Of a stretch of 30,571 bases of DNA, positions 1-7,468 are shown piece after piece; within the stretch, counting starts at the first letter, position 1; each line of letters begins with the position of its first letter. Where the stretch lies: positions 1 through 30,571 of IMG/VR virus record IMGVR_UViG_3300032897_000022; one strand, given 5' to 3'. The notes beneath the pieces were generated by a model. It had not been told where the DNA came from. It did no database searches and saw nothing but the letters and a program-made list of their open reading frames with translations. The position numbers and the translations under genes are program-made. Source of the DNA: a virus.

Positions 1-700
1 TCGGAACGCCGTACCATGTGACGGCTGAAGTCAGATAGCACCCTCCCGGAGGCTTGGGAAAATAGAGCACTGCCGCCGTGGTCCTGCCGGAAGCCAGAGC
101 CAGCGCAGCAGTCTGTGCCGCAGCAATCGCGTCGTGGTCATCGGTTGAGCAATCGCCTTTAGCTTTGTAGGGCGGAGCCATCACGTTGATTTGCGTGTTG
201 ACGCTCAGATTGATCGAACTCGACCCAAGGACGCTGCTGCCATCCGAAGGATAGATGGCAACCTGATTGGTGGTTCCTGCTCCGACCGCACCGCCGCCTC
301 CATTTCCGACCTGGAACGGAAACGGCCCCGCAGGACCGTAAGGCCCGGTAACCACATAGGCGTAGGTTCCGGGCGGTATCCATGCGCCCATGTTGCCGGA
401 TGGCTCTGCCTGATTCGTGCAGGTGCCTCCAAGCGCCGGAGTCAGCTGCTTCGAGGTCGAACATGCTACCGAGCCTGTTGAATTGCTATAGGTGGTCGCA
501 AGCGTGGTACAGGCCTTGACTCCTACCGTCCATGTGGCGCATATCTGCACAGTGGAAAAGGGAATGGCAATAACGGGCGGCATCTGGCCGGGTGCGGGAT
601 AGCGGACGTTGGTGGTATAGACAGGCCAGTCCCAGCGCACCACGGTGGTCTGGGCGCTCAGGACGGCGGAAGATAACAGAAGCAGAGCAAGGCGTCTCAT
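1..700 (-). CDS. Tailspike/pectate-lyase-fold fibre protein, partial (C-terminus beyond the window)
   Basis: The frame is open from an ATG at 700 to the left edge, about 233 codons with no stop. Residues 1-17 look like a Sec signal peptide (MRRL, a Leu-rich core, then LSAQ). Residues 18-130 repeat the N-terminal domain of the neighbouring tailspike, including VVRWD, PFSTVQICATW, the LTPALGG-C-TNQ block and GAW. A Gly/Ser linker follows. Around residues 180-222 the pattern KGDCSTDDHDAI...VLYFPKPPGGCYLTS matches the start of pectate-lyase-superfamily beta-helix proteins, common in phage tailspikes that bind or degrade surface polysaccharide. The start lies directly after the stop of the upstream gene, so it is the last visible gene of the late operon. 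The family call is good. Enzymatic activity cannot be judged because the catalytic part is missing. Confidence 0.8.
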   Translation of the reverse strand, partial: MRRLALLLLSSAVLSAQTTVVRWDWPVYTTNVRYPAPGQMPPVIAIPFSTVQICATWTVGVKACTTLATTYSNSTGSVACSTSKQLTPALGGTCTNQAEPSGNMGAWIPPGTYAYVVTGPYGPAGPFPFQVGNGGGGAVGAGTTNQVAIYPSDGSSVLGSSSINLSVNTQINVMAPPYKAKGDCSTDDHDAIAAAQTAALALASGRTTAAVLYFPKPPGGCYLTSAVTWYGVP

Positions 701-2839
701 CTAGTCCACCACCCAGTTCGTCCCATTACAGTAGGCTCGAACGTGATAAGTGCTGCTACCCGCAGTGATCGTCGCTCCCCATGTCCCGGTGTTGGAATCG
801 GTAAGGTTAACGATCAATCCTTCTGTACCCGCATTGCAGGTCGGCAAGGCAGTAAAGATGTTCAGGCCAGCCTGTGAGCCATTGTAGGAACCAGACTGCA
901 CGATCAGCCCCGAATTGGTCAGATTGGCATTCGCGTCATAGACAGGTGCATGGTTCTGGGTGCCGGTGTTGTCGCTCATCTGCGCATAGGCGGCATTGCC
1001 ATGGGGAGCGGGGCCGTTGGTCACGTTGCCATTGCCATCGAAGACGCTGAAGTTGCCGCTGGTTCCTGTGTTATCGCTGGCCTGAACATTAGCAGCGTTG
1101 CCATGAACGCCAGTCAGGGCTTGGCTGGCTCCCAGTTTCAGCGCACTCAATGCCGCGCCTGCCCCGGTCCAGGTCATATAGTCACTGGAATCGCGGCCTA
1201 TCTGGTCCCATCCCGTCCCGGCGTTATTCTTCCAGCCGAGCAGACTGGAGCCGTTCATATACGTGCTGGTAACCCCGGAGACAAAGTTGTATATCTCAAT
1301 CCCGGCACTGCTCGTATTGGAAATCTGGTTGAGGTTGTCGGAATAGATGTCGTGAACCGTCAGGTAACTGAATGCTGTGTTTGAGAAAAACGCCGAGCCT
1401 GAACCAACCCCGGTGATGTACATATTGGAAAATGAAGCCATGGTGTCCGAGTTTGCCGTATTCATCACCGAAGCATTGGTGGCCCCGTTCATGTTGACGT
1501 AGCCTCCGGTCCACGCGATATTTCGCGCCTTGTTCGCAGTGTTTGGAACAGAAATAATTGTGGACCCAGTGCTATTCAGTTCCGTATAGACATCGGTCAG
1601 GAATATGGACTGGGCGCTATTGATGAGGAAACTAGGCCCGGAGCCCTGATCCTGCTCGACGTTACCTCCCTGAAACTTGGCTACATTGACGCTCCCAAGA
1701 CCCACTGCGCCAAGTTGGACGTTGGTGGTCGAAGAGTTATAGATGTGGCAGTCATTGCATTCAATCGTATTCGCGCTGATCGCGTCCAGCCCGATTACCT
1801 GATATGCAATGCGAACATCTTCAAGGGTTGTATCGATGACCACCGACCCGCTCGCTCCAAGGCGCACACCCGCCACCGAGAACGGTGATTCCATGACAAT
1901 ATGGCGAAGTACGATATTGTACTGGCCGTTGTAGATGTCGATGCCTACTGTGCCGGTTCCCGTGTTTGTCAGCGAGAAGTTCTCCAATATTGAATGGCTG
2001 GATGCGCCGTTCGTACCGACTCCGTTTACGGCGATTGCCGCAGATGCGCCTCCTGTCCACTGCAAACAGGTTCCCGCCCCGCTGAAGCCGGAATTGCTGC
2101 CGCTCAGATGTATTGGGCGGTCAATCACGATCTGCGTGTGGTACGAATAGCACCCGGACACGGATTGCGGAATGAAGATCGCGCCGCCGGTAGAGGGCAG
2201 CGCCTGAACTGCTGCATTCACCCATGCGCCCATGTCGGAACCCGAACACCACGATGGAGCGGACGGTCCCGCACACTGGGCAGGGTTATAGACGCCATTG
2301 ACACTACCGGCGCTGATCGATGTCCAGTTGCCGATGTCGCCTCCCGCCCCTACCTCGAATGGATACGGCCCGAAGACGCCGTAACTGGTCGTCAGCACAT
2401 AGGCATACGCACCAGCATCGATCCACACTCCCATGCTTCCCGCGCTGTCTACCTGATTGGTGCAGGCTCCTCCCAAGGCAGGCGTCAGTTGCGTGTCAGT
2501 CGAGCATGGAGTCCCGCCGGTGGAGTCGGTATAGGTCGTGGCCAGCGTATTGCACGCTGCTACACCGGTGGTCCATGTGGCGCAGATTTGCACCGTCGAG
2601 AACGGCAGAGCGAGTACCGGCACCATCTGTCCCGGCTGGGGAGAAGCGTTATTGGTGGTATAGGCTCCGAGATCCCAGCGCACCACGGTCTGCCCGAAGG
2701 CTGACCCGCAAAGAAAGAGAAGCGCAATGGCGATAGCGAGACCGCGCCATGTGCGTCGGGGCCAGTCATGCTCGAAATATATTTCGGCCAGCGAATAGAG
2801 AACGCGAAGCAATACCAGCGCCAGTGCAAGAAGGATCAT
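701..2839 (-). CDS. Tailspike-like protein with beta-helix body and N-terminal membrane/Sec leader
   Basis: 712 residues. The start overlaps the previous stop as ATGA at 2836-2839. Residues 1-19 and 33-46 are two hydrophobic stretches, the second ending in GSAFGQ like a signal-peptide cleavage site. Residues 51-165 are the domain shared with the next gene. From about 170 to 560 the sequence is Gly/Asn/Ser/Thr-rich with short strand-turn repeats and a GGAIFIPQ signature, typical of a right-handed beta-helix. Two tandem 34-residue repeats (HGNAA..Q.SDNTGT...DxNxN.TN) lie at 579-612 and 613-646. The last 48 residues (LPTCNAGTEG...WVVD) resemble C-terminal domains of phage tail fibres. The likely role is host recognition or glycan degradation. 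The export-type leader is unusual for a virion protein. No catalytic residues are assigned. Confidence 0.8.
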   Translation of the reverse strand: MILLALALVLLRVLYSLAEIYFEHDWPRRTWRGLAIAIALLFLCGSAFGQTVVRWDLGAYTTNNASPQPGQMVPVLALPFSTVQICATWTTGVAACNTLATTYTDSTGGTPCSTDTQLTPALGGACTNQVDSAGSMGVWIDAGAYAYVLTTSYGVFGPYPFEVGAGGDIGNWTSISAGSVNGVYNPAQCAGPSAPSWCSGSDMGAWVNAAVQALPSTGGAIFIPQSVSGCYSYHTQIVIDRPIHLSGSNSGFSGAGTCLQWTGGASAAIAVNGVGTNGASSHSILENFSLTNTGTGTVGIDIYNGQYNIVLRHIVMESPFSVAGVRLGASGSVVIDTTLEDVRIAYQVIGLDAISANTIECNDCHIYNSSTTNVQLGAVGLGSVNVAKFQGGNVEQDQGSGPSFLINSAQSIFLTDVYTELNSTGSTIISVPNTANKARNIAWTGGYVNMNGATNASVMNTANSDTMASFSNMYITGVGSGSAFFSNTAFSYLTVHDIYSDNLNQISNTSSAGIEIYNFVSGVTSTYMNGSSLLGWKNNAGTGWDQIGRDSSDYMTWTGAGAALSALKLGASQALTGVHGNAANVQASDNTGTSGNFSVFDGNGNVTNGPAPHGNAAYAQMSDNTGTQNHAPVYDANANLTNSGLIVQSGSYNGSQAGLNIFTALPTCNAGTEGLIVNLTDSNTGTWGATITAGSSTYHVRAYCNGTNWVVD

Positions 2840-4494
2840 TGCTCTTCCTCATCTCGCTTTCTATTCAGTTGCAGCGCCGGAGCAACCAGAGGACGCAATC
2901 CCTGAGCCTTGTTGAATCCGCGAGCCAGCCCCATCTGGCCTTCCGGGGAAGCGATCAGTTCAGGAGCCAACACGCCCGTTACCCCGCCAGCAATCGCGCC
3001 GGGAACGCCGCCCTCGCGGTATCCTCCGGCGGCTCCAATTCCGCCAAGAGTGAGAGCGCCAGTGTGAGCACCGAAGCGGCCTAGTATCCTTTGGCCTGTA
3101 GGTGCCATGCGGCTTTCGCGGTCAGCGTTGCGCAGAACTTCGATCAGGCTTGAAATCTTCTGATTTGTGTGAGCAGCAGAAGGAACCAGCCTGTCAAGTT
3201 CTCGGTCAAGCGCTCCATAAGCCCCACGCCCAGCGCGAGTTGCTTCCTCGTGAATGTTCGGATTCCAGTTCAAATGCTCATCGCTGAATCCGCGCTTCAA
3301 ATCAAGCAACCGTCGCGGCGTCACGTTTTCGGGAATCGGTTCCCCGGAGACGCGGCCACGATGCAAGAAATCGCTCATCTCCCCAAGCTGTCCATGAAGC
3401 GTTCCGGCTTCCTCATTAGCCGCTTTGCCCATCGCACCGGCGATCACGTTGCGGGCAGGGCGAAGTGAAGCATTAGGATTGGCTTCTGTCGTGGGAGGGA
3501 TGGATGCACTCATCTCAGGGCGGCGCAGCAGCGTTCCCATCCTCGTAGTGACCTGTTGAGGCTTCTGAAGCGGCGTAACCCTGCCCGATAGTTCCGGGTG
3601 CTCTGAGCCGCTGAGATAGTGCGGATTGACGCCAGGGTATTCGGAAATCGGGGCCATCGGATTCCCTGAACGAGGCTCCATCGGCTCTTCCGGCTTGACT
3701 TCGGCATTAAATGCCATGGGACGCATCTGTGGATTACGAGGAGGCGGAGCCGCATGGAGCGGAATCTCTTCTCTCGGCGGCTGGAGGAATCCGGCAATGC
3801 GCGGAGCAGGACGGACGCTGGCCTCATTCACATGGCTTTCGAGATCGTTCATCAACCCACCCATGCTCTCGCGTCCACTTGAAAGAACCGACTCAGGCCG
3901 TACGCCGCTGGTCAGATCAAGCGCCGCCCGCCCCGGCGTCTTCCCGAATCCTCTTTGCGGTGCTCCGATGTGCAGCGCCGATTCAGCCAACTTGGGTGCA
4001 GCCGCCCGCATCCCTGCCCCCACTGCTTCTCCAGCCGCACCGCCCGCCGCGCCAACACCCGGAGTGCCGCCCTGTGCCTGATTGACTTCCTCCGCCATCA
4101 GCGACCGCACGGCTGGCTTGATCAGGGGTGTGAGGCGACCGATATTGCCCACCTTTTCCGCCACGCCTTCCTCTGCACCGCCGGGAAGGAAGAATTCCCC
4201 AACCTGTTCGGCTCCCTTGCCGATACTCTCGGCTGTGTTCTTGGGCTTGAAATAGGATTGCTGCTGCTCTTCAGTTGGCACAGGCATGTGCAGAGCCCGC
4301 GCAGCCGCGTCGGGAAACATCATCTTACCGATATTGTTGGCTGTCGAGGCGAACCCCTTGCCGACGCCCGTAAACGTGTCGAGTGCCGCGTTGCCCGCCT
4401 TCTGAAGCAGAGACGGTTCCTGCGTATCCGTAGTCGGTAGAGCGCCAGGAGCAGAAGCCAGATCAGCGTCGGTGAATTTGCCCTTAGTTGGCAT
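2836..4494 (-). CDS. Putative internal virion (ejection-type) protein
   Basis: 552 residues from the ATG at 4494 (MPTKGKFTD). That start has GGGAG five bases upstream and an 11-base overlap with the preceding gene, so the 16 in-frame codons further upstream are probably not translated. The protein is Ala/Gly/Pro-rich. It has amphipathic N-terminal stretches, a proline-rich centre with repeated PxxRxAGFL/PPREE-type segments, and a Gly/Ala-rich hydrophobic stretch near the C-terminus (residues about 485-520) that could interact with membrane. No enzyme motif is seen. Its position between tail-hub and tailspike genes, next to two other low-complexity Ala/Gln-rich proteins, is where podoviruses encode proteins ejected with the DNA. 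The function is inferred from context and composition only. Confidence 0.55.
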   Translation of the reverse strand: MPTKGKFTDADLASAPGALPTTDTQEPSLLQKAGNAALDTFTGVGKGFASTANNIGKMMFPDAAARALHMPVPTEEQQQSYFKPKNTAESIGKGAEQVGEFFLPGGAEEGVAEKVGNIGRLTPLIKPAVRSLMAEEVNQAQGGTPGVGAAGGAAGEAVGAGMRAAAPKLAESALHIGAPQRGFGKTPGRAALDLTSGVRPESVLSSGRESMGGLMNDLESHVNEASVRPAPRIAGFLQPPREEIPLHAAPPPRNPQMRPMAFNAEVKPEEPMEPRSGNPMAPISEYPGVNPHYLSGSEHPELSGRVTPLQKPQQVTTRMGTLLRRPEMSASIPPTTEANPNASLRPARNVIAGAMGKAANEEAGTLHGQLGEMSDFLHRGRVSGEPIPENVTPRRLLDLKRGFSDEHLNWNPNIHEEATRAGRGAYGALDRELDRLVPSAAHTNQKISSLIEVLRNADRESRMAPTGQRILGRFGAHTGALTLGGIGAAGGYREGGVPGAIAGGVTGVLAPELIASPEGQMGLARGFNKAQGLRPLVAPALQLNRKRDEEEQ

Positions 4495-5941
4495 CAAAGC
4501 TCCCGTCCGGGTGGATTGCGCTGATGACCTTTTGCGAACCATCCTTCAATGTGACCGTCTGGCCAACATAATGCCCGGTGCGTTCAAGTTGCGTCAGCTT
4601 TTGCCGCGCTTCCTGCTCCGCCCTGATGACTTCGCCCCGGTCGGTTGCGCCGTTGATCTTGTCCAGTGCCTCGTTGCTGATGTTCAGCTTCTCCTGTAGG
4701 CGCGTCTTGGCATCCTGAATGATTCCAACCAGCTGTTGCTGCTGGGTCTTGGTTAGCGAGCCCTGACCCTCTATCTTGCGGACGAATCCCTCAAAATCAC
4801 CCTGCACGCCACGGGCTCTGGCAATCAACTGCAACTCCGGCATGGTGATACGGACGCCTGTGCCCTGACCGGACACGAGAGCAGTCAGCGTCTTAGGAAT
4901 ACCGAGAGCCTGAGCTTCGGCATTGCCCTTCACCAACTCCATCGCCTCATCCATCTTGTCGAGTTGGTTATTGCCCTGAGTGACCGAGGTTTCGAATGGC
5001 TTCGCGAGACGGGCGGCAACCTTGTCTGCCTCGTTGAGACCGGCATTCACGTTGACCGTGGGAGCCTTCTCATAGGGAATGGGGTTCGTTATCTGCTTGC
5101 CGGTCGCATCGAAGTATTGCTTGGTATTGGGATCAAAGGTCGCAGCGTAGGGCTTGCCCTTGGCATCCATCAGACTGACGTGCTCCGCTCCCTTTTCCGC
5201 TGCAGCCTTTTCGTGAGGCTGCAATGGTTGCCCTTGGAATGTGAGAGGCAGCAATTCATGGGTACGCGGATTCAGCGCGAATATTCCCTGATCGGTTTCG
5301 ATATGCTGCCATGAATCCTTGGGATTTTCGAGCGCTTCGGCGCGAGCATTCGCTTCCCCTGTCTGAGCCTTGCGAAGCTCTACCTCCGAAGGAACCGCCG
5401 CAGCCTGTGCGGTTTCAAGCGCCCCCTGTGCCTGTTTCTGCTGATTCTCTGTCTCGCCTTTAACGGCACCCTGGAGCGCTCCCATCCTCAAACCATGCTG
5501 TACGGTAGATCCCGGCACCAGTGCGCCGATTCGCGGAGCCGCAGCGCTCAGACCGATGTCAGCCGCAGTTGCGGGAATCTGGGCCAGAGCGCCCAGCACC
5601 CGTCCCGCTACCGGATGAGCCTGCCCAAAGCCTGATTCATGAATCTTCGAGTACACCGATTCAAGCGCCGGTTTCTTCGCTGCTTCCTGCTGCAATGCCT
5701 GCTGATCCCCGGCGAGCGTTCCGCGAGGCTGGGGCGGATTGGTCACCTTGGGCTGCGCGGTACTCATTCCTGGCACTGCAGGGGCGGCAGAAGGCGCTTG
5801 CATCGATGGCGGAGGGGGTGCCATCGTGGGCGGAGTCTGAGACGCCTGATGGAACTGCATCAGCGCTTGTTTGGCGTGCGGAGATAACGAGTTCAACTCA
5901 TCGACTACCGGATTAGTGAGTGCTCCAACGAGTGCTCCCAT
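4484..5941 (-). CDS. Putative internal virion (ejection-type) protein, Ala/Gln-rich
   Basis: 485 residues, starting one base after the stop of the upstream gene (TGATATG arrangement). The first 90 residues contain a Pro/Met/Gln-rich linker (PPTMAPPPPSMQAPS). The middle is Ala/Gln/Glu-rich and probably coiled-coil (KQAQGALETAQAAA, then VELRKAQTGEANARAEAL). A folded segment follows around residues 200-280 (GIFALNPRTHELLPLTF, then KQYFDATGKQITNPIPY). The C-terminal 200 residues are predicted helical. No catalytic motif is visible. Composition and position in the tail/ejection block suggest a virion protein delivered with the genome or a tail-interior component. I do not recognise a named family. 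Confidence 0.55.
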   Translation of the reverse strand: MGALVGALTNPVVDELNSLSPHAKQALMQFHQASQTPPTMAPPPPSMQAPSAAPAVPGMSTAQPKVTNPPQPRGTLAGDQQALQQEAAKKPALESVYSKIHESGFGQAHPVAGRVLGALAQIPATAADIGLSAAAPRIGALVPGSTVQHGLRMGALQGAVKGETENQQKQAQGALETAQAAAVPSEVELRKAQTGEANARAEALENPKDSWQHIETDQGIFALNPRTHELLPLTFQGQPLQPHEKAAAEKGAEHVSLMDAKGKPYAATFDPNTKQYFDATGKQITNPIPYEKAPTVNVNAGLNEADKVAARLAKPFETSVTQGNNQLDKMDEAMELVKGNAEAQALGIPKTLTALVSGQGTGVRITMPELQLIARARGVQGDFEGFVRKIEGQGSLTKTQQQQLVGIIQDAKTRLQEKLNISNEALDKINGATDRGEVIRAEQEARQKLTQLERTGHYVGQTVTLKDGSQKVISAIHPDGSFDAN

Positions 5942-5942
5942 A

Positions 5943-6515
5943 TCATGCGAACCATGGTGCTGAAGTAACGGCCTTGGCCCCTACGCCAAGGGTTGCGTTG
6001 GCGGCATTCGAAGCAAGCTGCTGCCAGAAGGAAGGCTGGGCGTTGCTGGCGATATTGAGTGCCTGATTCGAGAGACCCAACGCATTCTCGCCTTCGCCAA
6101 GTTCGGTGCCGTAGAGTCCCTGCAATCCATGCAGGCCAGCCTGCTGCTGCTGGTTCTGGAGAGCGGCATTCTTAACTTCAGTGCCGACCGCCGCATTCGA
6201 CAGGTTCTCTCCAGCCGAGCGCACCCCCTGCCCGATAGCAGCCTTGGCTCCGCCAGCATTCTTGGTCCGCGTGGCATACAGTCGTCCCTGCCCTACCGCA
6301 CCAGCAGTAGAGCCACCGGCAGACTGCTGGCCAGCCGTATTGATGACGGCCTTGGCCTGCGGAGTGAAGCCCATGGGATGAGCGGCTTCGGCTTGTAAGG
6401 TGGGTTCGAGACCGCCGTAGATATTCGAGGCTTGCGCGGTTAGCTGATTGGAGAGATTCTGGCCGATTCCGTAATTCTTGAAAGCGTCCTTCTTAACTCC
6501 CGTCCCTGATGCCAT
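5943..6515 (-). CDS. Small Ala/Gln/Gly-rich virion protein, putative
   Basis: 190 residues; the ATG at 6515 abuts the stop of the GNAT-like gene and GGGAGGG lies upstream. The protein is almost free of charged clusters and rich in Ala, Gln, Asn and Gly (SNQLTAQASNIYGGL, NQQQQAGLHGLQGLYGTEL). This alternating small-residue/helical character is typical of ejected internal proteins and of membrane-inserting virion peptides. No enzyme motif or signal peptide is present. It sits between the GNAT-like gene and two larger proteins of similar composition, so the three may form one internal complex. That is inference from context, not a family match. Confidence 0.5.
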   Translation of the reverse strand: MASGTGVKKDAFKNYGIGQNLSNQLTAQASNIYGGLEPTLQAEAAHPMGFTPQAKAVINTAGQQSAGGSTAGAVGQGRLYATRTKNAGGAKAAIGQGVRSAGENLSNAAVGTEVKNAALQNQQQQAGLHGLQGLYGTELGEGENALGLSNQALNIASNAQPSFWQQLASNAANATLGVGAKAVTSAPWFA

Positions 6516-6911
6516 TTAACCACCCTCCCAGTCATCGCGAATCCTGAATGCTTTCCAGGACTCGCGCCATCCAAAATGGCGCTGTAGGTGGCGCTGATAC
6601 GCTACAAGTGACGGCGGAACAGACGCTATAGCTTCATGGAATCCCTTGCGTGTGAGTGTACCCCGTAATTCCTCGTGAAGCAATGCAATCCCTTTCAGTT
6701 TCAACAGCGGGTGCGTATCCCCGCCGGGTGCGCAGATCAGCGTAATCTCAGGAATCAGGGCCGCGCCTGCCGCCATGATGACCTCGCCTGTCCCGTCCTC
6801 GACTACGTAATAGCTCTTGAGATTCTTCGGAAACGTGAATCCATACCCAGCCCGCTTGTGAATCGCCTTGAGCGCCTTTCTGTCCTTCGGAGTGTATTTC
6901 CGTACCTTCAT
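6516..6911 (-). CDS. GNAT-fold protein in the tail/internal-protein block
   Basis: 131 residues. The ATG at 6911 overlaps the preceding stop as ATGA. The order of elements resembles a GNAT acetyltransferase: an N-terminal KVRKYTPKDRKALKAIHKRAG strand-helix, a YYVVEDGTGEVIMAAG hairpin, an EITLICAP strand, a long helix and a C-terminal strand (GWRESWKAFRIRDD). The acetyl-CoA pyrophosphate loop (Q/RxxGxG/A) is not recognisable; the corresponding stretch reads LLKLKGIALLHEELR. The protein may therefore be catalytically dead or structural. Its place among virion genes recalls the small internal virion protein gp13 of T7-type phages, which I recall being compared to the GNAT fold. Acetyltransferase activity is not claimed. 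Confidence 0.6.
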   Translation of the reverse strand: MKVRKYTPKDRKALKAIHKRAGYGFTFPKNLKSYYVVEDGTGEVIMAAGAALIPEITLICAPGGDTHPLLKLKGIALLHEELRGTLTRKGFHEAIASVPPSLVAYQRHLQRHFGWRESWKAFRIRDDWEGG

Positions 6912-7468
6912 TTCGCGCTCCGGGTGGGAGGAACGTTGCCGACATACGGCGGCTGAAGATGGGGAGGCTGGCCCGCCGGCGCAGTGCCGCAGCCTTTCGC
7001 GGGAAGCAGCGCAGCCGAGTTCGAACCGCCACGAACCCGGAGCGGCGTCGAGCCTCCATGGGCTACCGGGACGGTGGAATCCGAGTTCGCATACTTGGCT
7101 CTGACCTGATAGAAAAATGGGCGCGTACCGACCGGAATGACCCCATTCCTGTTCTCCCCCACGTGTTCGGTACGCGCTCCCCGAAAAGCCGCATTGTCCG
7201 CATAATCAACGAAATACTCGCATCCCCTGTAAAGTGGCCCGGTATGGTCGATGGCAAACTCCACGCCGTTCTCATGAGGCTGAACCGTAAATTTCTGAAT
7301 CGGCGGCGGAGGCGTTGGAGAGCCCTTGAGATTGAAGTTGCCTTGCTGGGCCATGGTGTTCTGGTTGGTCACCATGTCGGACAACGCTTCATAGAGCCGC
7401 GCTCCAAAGTCAGGAAACTCCGGCAGCGATACCTTGCGCAGCAGATCGAGATTGCGGATATCACTCAC
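6908..7468 (-). CDS. Putative tail protein with fibronectin-III-like domain
   Basis: 186 residues from a GTG at 7468, chosen because GTGA overlaps the upstream stop exactly and GAGAGG lies nine bases before it. An in-frame ATG at 7510 would give a 46-base overlap. The N-terminal 50 residues are helical (IRNLDLLRKVSLPEFPDFGARLY). A PPPPIQKFTV linker leads into a beta-sandwich-like region of about 95 residues (GVEFAIDHTGPLYRGCEYFVDYAD, then RPFFYQVRAKYANSD) with the spacing of a fibronectin type III domain. The C-terminus is Pro/Gly-rich. It directly follows the tail hub gene, so a small tail or fibre-attachment role is likely. The fold call is by eye. Confidence 0.6.
   Translation of the reverse strand: MSDIRNLDLLRKVSLPEFPDFGARLYEALSDMVTNQNTMAQQGNFNLKGSPTPPPPIQKFTVQPHENGVEFAIDHTGPLYRGCEYFVDYADNAAFRGARTEHVGENRNGVIPVGTRPFFYQVRAKYANSDSTVPVAHGGSTPLRVRGGSNSAALLPAKGCGTAPAGQPPHLQPPYVGNVPPTRSAK

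Noticed and set aside
1994-2704. 236-codon open frame on the plus strand within the tailspike gene
   Set aside because: Arg/Cys-rich antisense composition with no motif. The opposite strand encodes a recognisable spike protein with a paralogue next door.
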